From Candidatus Gastranaerophilales bacterium (lineage in GTDB: Bacteria > Cyanobacteriota > Vampirovibrionia > Gastranaerophilales > Gastranaerophilaceae): a stretch of DNA of 64,000 nucleotides. The stretch spans positions 1 through 64,000 of the forward strand of contig CAJUKY010000008.1 of the NCBI GenBank assembly GCA_910587055.1. The letters are read 5' to 3'. The translations under genes and the position numbers were made by a program. Every line of letters begins with the position of its first letter. Position 1 is the first letter of the stretch. The notes under the pieces are model-generated. The model did not search any database, was not told the origin of the DNA, and saw only the letters and a program-made list of their open reading frames with translations. Of this stretch, positions 8,670 to 16,026 are shown one piece after another.

Positions 8670-9398
8670 TTATGTGGTTGATTTAATTTCCATAGGGCCT
8701 TCAATGGATGCCGTTATAAATTGTCTTGTATAAGGGTTATCGCCCTTTAAAAATTCCTGAGTTGTGCCTTTAAATGCGATTTTTCCTTCATATAAAAGTA
8801 TAACCTTATCGCAGGCTCTTGTAATGGTTGACATCTGGTGGGTTACAACAATGCAGCTTGCGTTTAATTCTTTTTTTAACTGGTTAATGTAATCTTCAAT
8901 TAAGGTTGATGAAACAGGGTCGAGTCCTGCTGTCGGTTCATCATACAGAATAATTTTCGGGTTGGTTACAATTGCGCGCGCAAAGCCTACGCGTTTTTGC
9001 ATACCGCCTGATAATTCAGAGGGAAATTTGTTTTCAATACCTTCCAGCCCTACAATTTTTAATTTTTGAGCAACTATTTTTTTTAGTTCCTGTTTTGTGT
9101 ATTTTCCTTTAAATTCGCGTCTTTCAAGCAAGGGAAAGGCGATATTATGATAAACATCAAGAAAATCAAAAAGGGCGGAATACTGGAATGTCATTGCAAT
9201 ATCCGAATTTCTTGTAGTTTCGATTTTGCCCGAATCGGCATCCAGTAATTTACTTATAATTTTTAAAAGGGTTGATTTTCCGCTTCCGGAAAAACCAGCA
9301 ACGCCGAGAGTTTCACCGTCTTCCACCGAAAAACTTATGTTATCCAGAACCTTTTTATTATCAAATGTTTTTGTTAAGTTTTCTACTTTTATGGTCAT
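8670..9398 (-). CDS. mlaF: Phospholipid ABC transporter ATP-binding protein MlaF
   Basis: Cytoplasmic ATPase of an MCE-type lipid transporter. The 242-residue protein shows Walker A GFSGSGKST, signature LSGGMQKRVGFARAI, Walker B IILYDEPTAGLDP and the H-loop VVTHQ. The GMQKR signature variant is characteristic of the MlaF/MkL family. I begin at MTIKVENLT (9398), which has AAGGA 8 nt upstream, instead of a longer in-frame extension with no resemblance to the family. It is 38 nt downstream of mlaE and 48 nt upstream of the MCE gene. Confidence 0.94.
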   Translation of the reverse strand: MTIKVENLTKTFDNKKVLDNISFSVEDGETLGVAGFSGSGKSTLLKIISKLLDADSGKIETTRNSDIAMTFQYSALFDFLDVYHNIAFPLLERREFKGKYTKQELKKIVAQKLKIVGLEGIENKFPSELSGGMQKRVGFARAIVTNPKIILYDEPTAGLDPVSSTLIEDYINQLKKELNASCIVVTHQMSTITRACDKVILLYEGKIAFKGTTQEFLKGDNPYTRQFITASIEGPMEIKSTT

Positions 9399-9436
9399 TT
9401 TTGTTCCTTGTAAAGGTTTTTTGGCCTTTTTTAAAA

Positions 9437-10243
9437 TTATAAATAAAACATGGCTGCAAATATATAGTCCCAAATTGCTATTGCAAGAAATGACCATACA
9501 ACAGCACGGGTTGTTGATTCACCCACCTCTTTTGCACCGCCTTTTGTTGAATATCCGCTGGAGCAGCTGATAAGAGCTATTGTACCCCCGAAAAATGCTG
9601 ATTTTAAAAGGGCTATCATAATATCTCTAACGTATAAACCGCGCCAGAGCGAATCAATATAGTTTAAAATACTCAAATCCGCAGTTAATTTTGAAATATA
9701 TCCTGCACAAACAAGACCCGTAAAAGATGCCACAATAAAGACAACGGGCATCATAATAACGCCGGCAAGAAATCTCGGCACAATTAAATATTCAACGGGG
9801 TCAACATGCAAAACACGCATGGCGCTTATCTGCTCGCCCACAGACATTGAAGCAAGCTCTGATGCGAAGGATGAGCCTATCATTGAAATTATTGCAAAAC
9901 CTGCCATAATTGTTGCAAGTTCTCTAACCATAACAAGAGCGGAAAGCATCCCTATGTAGTTTTCAGCCCCCTGCTTTGCAAGCTCCGGCGCTATCTGCAT
10001 AGAAATGATAATACTCGTCATCCCTACAATGGTAAGGGTTATCGGAAGACTGTCTACAGCAAAACGTGATGATTGCTCAATTGTAGCCTTTAAATTAACA
10101 CGGAGTCTCAATACATAAGACATTACTCTTGTAAAATCGTATCCGATATTCCCAAGAGTTATAAGGAAACCCGTCAGCTCTCTTTTAAGGTAGTAAGCCC
10201 CGTGAAAGATTAGTGTGTCTTTAACATTAATCATTTTATACAT
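9437..10243 (-). CDS. mlaE: MlaE-family permease
   Basis: Integral membrane permease of the MCE lipid transporter (MlaE/TGD1 family). It has about five hydrophobic helices and the family segments FAVDSLPITLTIVGMTSI, VMVRELATIMAGFAI and ASELASMSVGEQISAMRVL, the last being the coupling helix that contacts MlaF. Two starts are possible. ATG at 10243 overlaps the serA stop by 8 nt. ATG at 10234 lies just after that stop. Neither has a clear ribosome site, so coupling to serA translation is likely. Length 268 is typical. Confidence 0.93.
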   Translation of the reverse strand: MYKMINVKDTLIFHGAYYLKRELTGFLITLGNIGYDFTRVMSYVLRLRVNLKATIEQSSRFAVDSLPITLTIVGMTSIIISMQIAPELAKQGAENYIGMLSALVMVRELATIMAGFAIISMIGSSFASELASMSVGEQISAMRVLHVDPVEYLIVPRFLAGVIMMPVVFIVASFTGLVCAGYISKLTADLSILNYIDSLWRGLYVRDIMIALLKSAFFGGTIALISCSSGYSTKGGAKEVGESTTRAVVWSFLAIAIWDYIFAAMFYL

Positions 10244-11837
10244 TCAATTTTACAAACTGTGCTTCATAAATGCCGTCTATTTTTGAGATTTTATCAAGAG
10301 TTTCAGCCGATACTTCATTATCGGTATTAATTATCATCATGCTCTTTTCATCTGCAGCAGCTTGTTTGCCTGATTTTTGAACAACCTGCATCCTTGAAAT
10401 ATTAACGTTATCCGCGCCTAAAACCGTTGCAGCCTGCGCAATCATACCGGGTTTATTTACATGCGGCACAAGGAGCATGAATTTTTCGGGTTTGATTGAT
10501 GTATTGTAATCGTTTAATTTTACAATTCTTTTAATCTGTTCTGCTATCATTGCGCCTGAAATTTCGGTTTTTCCTTTGTCAGAATTGAGTTTTACGGTGA
10601 TTGAACCGATATAATCCGTGGTTTGATGAGATTTTTTTACGGTAACCGATATTCCTCTGTTTTTAGCGATTAAAGGAGCATTTACATAATTTACCCCGAC
10701 AAGATTATTTGATAAAACGCCTTTTAAAATAGCTACTTCAAGCGCTGAAACATCTAAATCCGCAAGTGTTCCTTTTACTTCAATTTCAATATCTTTAAGG
10801 TTGCCCTTTGAAATCTGTGATGCCATCTGCGCGATATTTTCAGCGATTGACATATAATCTTTAACAGGTTCAAGTTTTTGCGGTTTTAAAGATGGGATAT
10901 TTACCGCAGATGTTGCGTTTCCGCCTGATAACACTTCTTTTACCTGTTCTGCCACGTCAAGAGCCACATTTATCTGTGCTTCCGATGTGCTTGCGCCCAG
11001 ATGCGGTGTTAATATTACATTTTTCCCGAATTCTCTTAGCACGCAGCCTTGAATATTTTTTTCATCTTCAAAAACATCAATGGCGCAGGATGCTACTTTT
11101 CCTGATTCCAAAGCTGCTTTAAGCGCGTTTTCATCAATAATACCGCCCCTTGCGCAGTTTATAATTCTAACACCGTCTTTCATTTTTGAGATAGTTTTTT
11201 CATTGATAAGATGTGTGGTTTCAGGGGTTTTTGGGGTGTGAAGAGTTATAAAATCAGGTAAAGCCCAGAAATCATCAATATTTTCAATGTATTTTCCGCC
11301 GAATTTTTCAACAAATTCTTTTGTTGTGTAGGGGTCTGATACAACTAAATTCATTCCTAAAGCAAGCGCTGTCCTTGCAACGTGCTGTCCTATTTTACCA
11401 AAGCCTATAACACCGAGGGTTTTGCCGAATACTTCAACCCCTGTAAATTTTGATCTTTCCCAGTTACCTGCTTTTGTTGATATAACGGCATCAGGGATGT
11501 TCCTTGCCATTGAAAGCATAAGCGCAACGGTATGTTCGGCAGCTGCATGGGTATTGCCGTCAGGAGAATTTACAACAATAATACCGTGTTCCGTTGCGGA
11601 ATTCAGGTCAATGTTATCAACTCCGACCCCGGCTCTGCCTATAATCTTAAGGTTTTTTCCGGCTTTTATAATTTTATCCGTTACTTTTGTCTGGCTTCTA
11701 ACCAGAAGCGCATCGTATTCACCGATTACCCCGCAGAGCTCATCTTCGCTCATAGTGGGAAGAATAACCGGTTCTGCCGCTTCACGCACTATATCTGCCG
11801 CTTTTTCATTTATTTTATCAGTAATTAAAACCTTCAT
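10236..11837 (-). CDS. serA: D-3-phosphoglycerate dehydrogenase
   Basis: First enzyme of serine synthesis, oxidising 3-phosphoglycerate with NAD+. The 533-residue form has the substrate/NAD domains (GRAGVGVDNIDL; GKTLGVIGFGKIGQHVA; catalytic His in LTPHLGAST), an intervening domain (about 320-450) and a C-terminal ACT domain (MLLVPHVNKPGMIAQAATVL) likely used for feedback regulation. A strong GGGGGAG ribosome site precedes the ATG. It heads the run into mlaE, mlaF, the MCE gene and lpxK, a linkage of serine synthesis to envelope lipid genes with no obvious pathway logic. Confidence 0.97.
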   Translation of the reverse strand: MKVLITDKINEKAADIVREAAEPVILPTMSEDELCGVIGEYDALLVRSQTKVTDKIIKAGKNLKIIGRAGVGVDNIDLNSATEHGIIVVNSPDGNTHAAAEHTVALMLSMARNIPDAVISTKAGNWERSKFTGVEVFGKTLGVIGFGKIGQHVARTALALGMNLVVSDPYTTKEFVEKFGGKYIENIDDFWALPDFITLHTPKTPETTHLINEKTISKMKDGVRIINCARGGIIDENALKAALESGKVASCAIDVFEDEKNIQGCVLREFGKNVILTPHLGASTSEAQINVALDVAEQVKEVLSGGNATSAVNIPSLKPQKLEPVKDYMSIAENIAQMASQISKGNLKDIEIEVKGTLADLDVSALEVAILKGVLSNNLVGVNYVNAPLIAKNRGISVTVKKSHQTTDYIGSITVKLNSDKGKTEISGAMIAEQIKRIVKLNDYNTSIKPEKFMLLVPHVNKPGMIAQAATVLGADNVNISRMQVVQKSGKQAAADEKSMMIINTDNEVSAETLDKISKIDGIYEAQFVKLNV

Positions 11838-11865
11838 AATTTTTACTCCCCCAATATTTTAAGTC

Positions 11866-11891
11866 TAAAAAACCCTTGTAAAAACAGGGTT
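11866..11891 (-). terminator. Intrinsic terminator after the GNAT gene
   Basis: On the minus strand AACCCT and AGGGTT arms flank a short A/T loop and run into TTTTTT. It lies between the stop of the GNAT gene (11903) and the serA start (11837), so it should end the upstream transcript. Confidence 0.65.
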
Positions 11892-11902
11892 CCTTGTTTA
11901 TT

Positions 11903-12889
11903 TTAAGATTCGCCGCCAAGTTTTGGCAGATACCCTTGCGGATATACGTAATCTACCTTGAAACCTGTCTGTTTATACATTCTGTATGCACTTTGATTAT
12001 TTGTATCAACGCTTGCATTCAATTCTTTAAGTTTTACATAACCTGATTTATTAAGTTTTATAATGTCTTCAACCGCGCTTTTCAACATAACTTCGGATAA
12101 ATTCAATCCGCGGTGCTCTGGCACAATGCCTACAAGCGGGATGTTCCCGATGGAATCACCCGTTATATTCGCAAATGCAAAACCTGCCACTTTACTTTCC
12201 GCCAGAAGCACTTTTGATGATTGAGCCAGAAATTTGCCATAAATTGAGTTTGTTATTTTATCAAGGATATCCCTTACTCCCTCAACTGTTTTAAACCTCG
12301 GGTCAAAATTAACGTCTGAAGATTCTTTGAAGGATTCATAAACAACGCCTACAAGCTCGTCAAGGTAAATTTCCCTGTAGGGAACCACTTTATAGCCGAT
12401 TGGCAAGTCTGTAAAGCTTATTTTTTCAAATTCTTTTAAAACTTTTTTATTATTGATATCAAAGGCAACAACCGCTAAATCTATAAATTTAAAGCCGAAT
12501 TTTGCCGCCGCATCTTTAAATTGAGTTTGAATACCGAGCATAGGATAGCTCACGAGCGCATTTTGCCTTTTTTGTTCAGTTACTTCCATAAATTTCTGCA
12601 TAAGGCAGTTTTTCTTTTCCAGAATATTTTCAGCCCCGAGGCAGTGAATAACATATAATTCAATAGCATCCTCAAGGGCTGCGGAATAAGCTAAAAAGCC
12701 CGTGGGAATGTCATCTTCAAGCAGTAAAATGCAGCTTAAAAGACCCTTTGCAAAATATTCGATAAAATCGTTATATTCAAGCGGGTCAAGCTCAAATTTG
12801 TAGTCTTGACGGCATTTTCTCCTGAAGTCATTGTAGACTCCGCCGAATATTTTGAAATATTTTTCGTCTAAAACCGTCGCTTGATACAT
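11903..12889 (-). CDS. Two-domain GNAT-family acetyltransferase
   Basis: The C-terminal half (about 200-320) is a recognisable GNAT fold: acetyl-CoA-binding motif VGIVPEHRGLNLSEVMLK, then LNASVDTNNQSAYRMYKQTGFKV and the terminal aromatic-rich strand. The N-terminal half (about 1-150) looks like a degenerate second GNAT copy (CILLLEDDIPTGFLAYSAA), as in MshD-like double-domain enzymes. The acceptor is unknown. It is monocistronic, with its own promoter and a terminator. The ribosome site AAGGAAGG is partly covered by a small AAGGT/ACCTT hairpin 14 nt before the ATG. Confidence 0.8.
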   Translation of the reverse strand: MYQATVLDEKYFKIFGGVYNDFRRKCRQDYKFELDPLEYNDFIEYFAKGLLSCILLLEDDIPTGFLAYSAALEDAIELYVIHCLGAENILEKKNCLMQKFMEVTEQKRQNALVSYPMLGIQTQFKDAAAKFGFKFIDLAVVAFDINNKKVLKEFEKISFTDLPIGYKVVPYREIYLDELVGVVYESFKESSDVNFDPRFKTVEGVRDILDKITNSIYGKFLAQSSKVLLAESKVAGFAFANITGDSIGNIPLVGIVPEHRGLNLSEVMLKSAVEDIIKLNKSGYVKLKELNASVDTNNQSAYRMYKQTGFKVDYVYPQGYLPKLGGES

Positions 12890-12931
12890 ATTTTAAGGTG
12901 TTTTACCTTCCTTGCAAGTGAATTTTAGTTA

Positions 12932-12961
12932 ATTATATCATGGATTTATATGATTTAACAA
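12932..12961 (-). promoter_or_regulatory. Promoter of the GNAT gene
   Basis: On the minus strand TTGTTA (12961-12956), an 18-nt spacer and a perfect TATAAT (12937-12932) preceded by TGA, that is an extended -10. The leader would be about 40 nt and carries the ribosome site with its small overlapping hairpin. Confidence 0.6.
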
Positions 12962-12983
12962 ATTATTCTGTAAAGTCCTGTAT

Positions 12984-14225
12984 TTAAAGGATTTGTGCAG
13001 GCTCTTTAAGCGAATTTTCCTGTACATAAAGATGGTGCATTTTTTCTTTTTTTGTTTCAATGTATCTTTTGTTAAATTCATTGATTTTTGGTGCTAAACC
13101 TACTCTATCAACGATTTTTAAGCCATAACCTTCAAGCCCTATTATTTTTTTCGGATTATTGGTAATGAGCTTAAATTCCTGATAGCCAATATCTACAAGG
13201 ATTTGCGCCCCTGTGCCGTAATCTCTCAAATCGCTTTTAAATCCGAGCGAAATATTTGCCTCAATTGTATCCTGGCCTTTTTCCTGTAAATTATAGGCTC
13301 TAAGCTTATTTATAAGGCCTATTCCGCGGCCTTCGTGGTCTGTAATGTAGACTACAGCTCCGTTTCCGTATTCATTGATAAGTTTCAGGGAATCTAAAAG
13401 CTGCTGGTTACAATCGCATTTTAAACTGTGAAAAATATCTCCTGTAAGGCACTGTGAGTGCATTCTTACGATTGGTGTTTTATCGGGTTCCGCATCTTTA
13501 ATCAAGGCAACATGTTCCACCCCTGTTAATTCATCAAGGTATCCGTATATTTTAAAATCTCCGAATTCAGTAGGCAAGTGTGCTTCCACCATTCTTTTAA
13601 CGTGACGTTCGGTTTTCATGCGGTATTTGATAAGGTCGGCCACCGTAATTAGCTTTATATTATGGGTTTTGCCGAATTTAAAAAGTTCATCCCGTCTTGC
13701 CATTGTGCCGTCAGGATTTATGATTTCGCAAATTACGCCCGAAGCGGAAAGCCCCGCCAGACGGGCTAAATCAACCGCAGTTTCAGTGTGCCCCGCTCTT
13801 TTTAAAACCCCGCCTTCCCTTGCAATTAAAGGAAAAATATGTCCGGGACGGCGTAAATCCTCCGGGGATGCGGTTTTATCCATAATTACCTGAATTGTTT
13901 TTGCTCTGTCATATGCTGAAATGCCTGTTGCAGTGCCATATTTCGGGTCTGCATCAACAGAAACCGTGAAATTTGTACCCTTAACATCGGTATTATGCTC
14001 AACCATCGGCGAAATGCCTACCCTGTCTGCGATTTCGCGGGTTATAGCATGACAGACAAGCCCTCTGCAATGGGTTATCATAAAATTTATCCAATCGGGC
14101 GTTATAAAATCGGCTGGAATTATAAGGTCGCCCTCGTTTTCTCTGTCCTCGTCATCCGCCACTATTACGGGTTTTCCCGCTTTAAAATCTTCTATAGCCT
14201 CTTCAATTGTGCCAAATGCTGCCAT
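12984..14225 (-). CDS. ribBA: Bifunctional RibBA (DHBP synthase / GTP cyclohydrolase II)
   Basis: The N-terminal domain (about 1-205) makes 3,4-dihydroxy-2-butanone 4-phosphate: VIVADDEDRENEGDL and RAGHTETAVDLARLAG. The C-terminal domain (about 206-400) opens GTP: zinc site CLTGDIFHSLKCDC, then YITDHEGRGIGL. Both supply riboflavin precursors. I start at MAAFGTIEEA (14225), with GGGAGGA 5 nt upstream, rather than at a longer frame beginning 13 codons earlier. The gene follows ribE with about 40 nt between them. ribD and ribH are not in this window. Confidence 0.96.
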   Translation of the reverse strand: MAAFGTIEEAIEDFKAGKPVIVADDEDRENEGDLIIPADFITPDWINFMITHCRGLVCHAITREIADRVGISPMVEHNTDVKGTNFTVSVDADPKYGTATGISAYDRAKTIQVIMDKTASPEDLRRPGHIFPLIAREGGVLKRAGHTETAVDLARLAGLSASGVICEIINPDGTMARRDELFKFGKTHNIKLITVADLIKYRMKTERHVKRMVEAHLPTEFGDFKIYGYLDELTGVEHVALIKDAEPDKTPIVRMHSQCLTGDIFHSLKCDCNQQLLDSLKLINEYGNGAVVYITDHEGRGIGLINKLRAYNLQEKGQDTIEANISLGFKSDLRDYGTGAQILVDIGYQEFKLITNNPKKIIGLEGYGLKIVDRVGLAPKINEFNKRYIETKKEKMHHLYVQENSLKEPAQIL

Positions 14226-14267
14226 ATATCCTCCCTTGCGGCGGCTAAAAGCCTTGCCGGACAATGA

Positions 14268-14927
14268 TTAAAATCCATTTTCAAGTAAAAATTTTTCATC
14301 AATTTTATTTGAAGAATTGTTTACAAAATTATTATCTTTAAAAAATGTAAATTTTTCAATATATTTTGCCAGGATGTCATATTCCACGTTTAAAAAATCG
14401 TCTTCTTTTAAAAACTGAAAAGTTGTATTTTTCAGCGTGTGGGGGATTAAACTTACTTCAAACAGGCCATTTTCAACTTTTGATACGGTTAAACTTACGC
14501 CGTTGAGCGTAATTGAACCTTTTTCAACAATATATTTCGTATCGGCTTGAATGGAAAAAACCTTTGAAAAGCCGTCTGTGGTTATTTTTTGAATGATTCC
14601 GACGGTGTCAATATGCCCCTGCACTATATGGCCGTTAAATCTACCGTCTGCACCCATTGCAAGTTCAATGTTTACAGGATTTAAACGTTCAAGATTTCCT
14701 AAATTACTGCGTTTTAGGCTTTCATTCATTAAATTTACGGTAAAAGTATTGCCTGATAAGGATATTACCGTTGTGCAAAGGCCGTTAAGAGCTATAGAAT
14801 CGCCTATTTTAACATTATTAAATTCCGTAAACTCTTGCATATTAACAGATACGGCAATTGTTTTTCCCTGCGTTGAATTTTTTATGTCGGAAATTTTTCC
14901 TATGTGTTGAATTAAGCCTGTAAACAT
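14268..14927 (-). CDS. ribE: Riboflavin synthase alpha chain
   Basis: Converts two 6,7-dimethyl-8-ribityllumazine molecules to riboflavin. It starts with the canonical MFTGLIQHIGKI and shows two lumazine-binding repeats (SIALNGLCTTV in the first; GSITLNGVSLTVSKV in the second) and GHIVQGHIDTVG. The 219-residue length is normal. No Shine-Dalgarno precedes the ATG, and a perfect terminator hairpin ends only about 17 nt upstream, leaving no room for a full promoter between them. I see no FMN riboswitch (RFN element) upstream, although rib operons often carry one. Confidence 0.95.
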   Translation of the reverse strand: MFTGLIQHIGKISDIKNSTQGKTIAVSVNMQEFTEFNNVKIGDSIALNGLCTTVISLSGNTFTVNLMNESLKRSNLGNLERLNPVNIELAMGADGRFNGHIVQGHIDTVGIIQKITTDGFSKVFSIQADTKYIVEKGSITLNGVSLTVSKVENGLFEVSLIPHTLKNTTFQFLKEDDFLNVEYDILAKYIEKFTFFKDNNFVNNSSNKIDEKFLLENGF

Positions 14928-14944
14928 AAGTAAAATCTAACATT

Positions 14945-14981
14945 AAAAAAGGCGCCTTGCAATTAAAAATTACAAAACGCC
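14945..14981 (-). terminator. Terminator hairpin immediately upstream of ribE
   Basis: Arms 14951-14964 and 14968-14981 form 14 pairs (three of them G-U) around a 3-nt loop, followed on the minus strand by TTTTTT. It ends the 65-residue gene at 15006-15203, but it also lies about 17 nt from the ribE ATG, so ribE-ribBA depends on read-through or on a promoter inside the hairpin. Confidence 0.8.
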
Positions 14982-15005
14982 AAATTTCCTTAAATACAGT
15001 ACTTT

Positions 15006-15203
15006 TTAAGCAAGATAATTGAGCTTTTGCCCGCAGAGACTGTATTCTCTCGTGCCGCAGCAGTTTATATCCAATTTTTCGCCTTTTTCAAATCTGTTCA
15101 TTTGAGTTTGATAAGCGGCTTGGCTTCTGTTACCAAAGGTTACAGGGTTTGTAACTCTGGTAGCATCCGCTATGGCTTGATGTGAGGTGATAGGTTGTAT
15201 CAT
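15006..15203 (-). CDS. Small F-G-N-motif protein, unknown function
   Basis: The 65-residue protein is not recognised as a known family. It starts MIQPITSHQAIADATRV and contains NPVTFGN at about residues 18-24, then a short Cys-rich stretch (NCCGTREYSLC). The hydrophobic-x-F-G-N motif near the N-terminus recurs in other small proteins here (62677-63339 and 63441-64000). Expression is well supported: a TTGACA/TACAAT promoter with a 17-nt spacer, a hairpin-bearing leader of about 50 nt, a consensus AGGAGG 5 nt before the ATG and a strong terminator. It is therefore probably a real, well-translated gene. Confidence 0.7.
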   Translation of the reverse strand: MIQPITSHQAIADATRVTNPVTFGNRSQAAYQTQMNRFEKGEKLDINCCGTREYSLCGQKLNYLA

Positions 15204-15261
15204 AAAACCTCCTGTTCCCTTAATCTGCCGTTCTTTTGATTATCAAAAGTTCAGCCCTACA

Positions 15262-15290
15262 ATTGTAATAAAAACAATTATTAATGTCAA
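15262..15290 (-). promoter_or_regulatory. Promoter of the 65-residue protein gene
   Basis: On the minus strand TTGACA (15290-15285), exactly 17 nt, then TACAAT (15267-15262). The leader contains a perfect 7-bp hairpin CTTTTGA/TCAAAAG (15233-15249) before the AGGAGG site. Confidence 0.7.
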
Positions 15291-15365
15291 CAGCAGATGC
15301 GGTATTAAAAACCGTGATAAAAATTTATTGTTATTCCCGACTATAATTTATTTTTTGTATTTATA

Positions 15366-15399
15366 ATGTATTGACATTTTCAATACATAAAGTTAAAAT
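15366..15399 (+). promoter_or_regulatory. Promoter and palindromic operator of a TA-like pair
   Basis: TTGACA (15371-15376), 17 nt, TAAAAT (15394-15399). A perfect 9-bp inverted repeat (arms ATGTATTGA and TCAATACAT, 5-nt spacer, 15366-15388) straddles the -35 box, an arrangement expected for autoregulation by the antitoxin. The transcript would start about 4 nt before the ATG at 15410. Confidence 0.7.
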
Positions 15400-15409
15400 A
15401 GTTATAGTT

Positions 15410-15700
15410 ATGGCGCAACATAAATATGAAATCTTCAAAATTAAAGGTAAAAAATTTATTGTAAAATTGGATTTAAATCCAAATACAAATGAATTTGAAT
15501 ACCATATGTATATAAGGCATCTGGTGATGCCTGCACAGGCGATTGCTGCTTATTTTTCAAAAACTACAGATGTTTATAACAAAATGCGGGACAGACACGA
15601 GCTTTACAGTGCAGAATTAGATATTACCGTATTTTATAAAAATTTAGAACCGGATATTTTATTAATAACAGCTTTTTATCAAGGGGGCATGAATGACTAA
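15410..15700 (+). CDS. Putative toxin of a type II toxin-antitoxin pair
   Basis: This 96-residue protein is not one I can place in a named toxin family. Visible features are a basic N-terminus (KIKGKKFIVKLDLNP), a central RHLVMPAQAIAAYFSKTTDVYN and a final beta-rich stretch (ITVFYKNLEPDILLITAFY). A compact RelE/BrnT-like fold is possible but unproven. Toxin status is inferred from size, its position before a CopG-type antitoxin with an 8-nt overlap, and the palindromic promoter. The start is the ATG at 15410; the longer frame would begin inside the -35 box. There is no Shine-Dalgarno, consistent with near-leaderless translation. Confidence 0.6.
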   Translation: MAQHKYEIFKIKGKKFIVKLDLNPNTNEFEYHMYIRHLVMPAQAIAAYFSKTTDVYNKMRDRHELYSAELDITVFYKNLEPDILLITAFYQGGMND

Positions 15701-15971
15701 AAAAACAATTAATATTCAAAAGGTTGGGATTGCAGAAGTTGAAGAGTATAAACCGGCGCCCGAAATTGAAAAGAAGATTATTGAGTTTGAAGACAGTGCA
15801 GAAAAGGATATTGAAGAAAAAAGACAGACTTCAAATGTTAATTTCAGGTGGTCGGAATTTGAAATAAAAAGAGCAAAACGTATTGCACAAAAGCTTGGCA
15901 TGCCATATCAAACATATCTTAAATCAACTCTGAAACAAGCTATGGATAGAGATGAGAAAAAATTTATGTAA
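15693..15971 (+). CDS. CopG/BrnA-like antitoxin
   Basis: The 92-residue protein has an acidic, probably flexible N-terminal half and a C-terminal ribbon-helix-helix-like segment (VNFRWSEFEIKRAKRIAQK, then LGMPYQTYLKSTLKQAM). The PYQTYLKS-type ending is typical of the CopG_antitoxin family that partners RelE/BrnT-like toxins. It would neutralise the upstream protein and repress the operator at 15366-15388. The ATG overlaps the toxin stop by 8 nt and has AAGGGGG upstream, indicating coupled translation. Confidence 0.75.
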   Translation: MTKKTINIQKVGIAEVEEYKPAPEIEKKIIEFEDSAEKDIEEKRQTSNVNFRWSEFEIKRAKRIAQKLGMPYQTYLKSTLKQAMDRDEKKFM

Positions 15972-16010
15972 ATAAAAGCGGTTTACCGTATTATTTTTTA
16001 ATTTTTTCCA

Positions 16011-16019
16011 TGCTAAAAT
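16011..16019 (+). promoter_or_regulatory. Extended -10 promoter of der
   Basis: TGC-TAAAAT with no convincing -35 hexamer. Only 7 nt separate the -10 box from the der ATG at 16027, so the mRNA would be leaderless. A weak CGGTT/ACCG hairpin followed by T-rich sequence (about 15978-16000) lies just before it and may end the TA transcript. Confidence 0.5.
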
Positions 16020-16026
16020 TAGTTTT

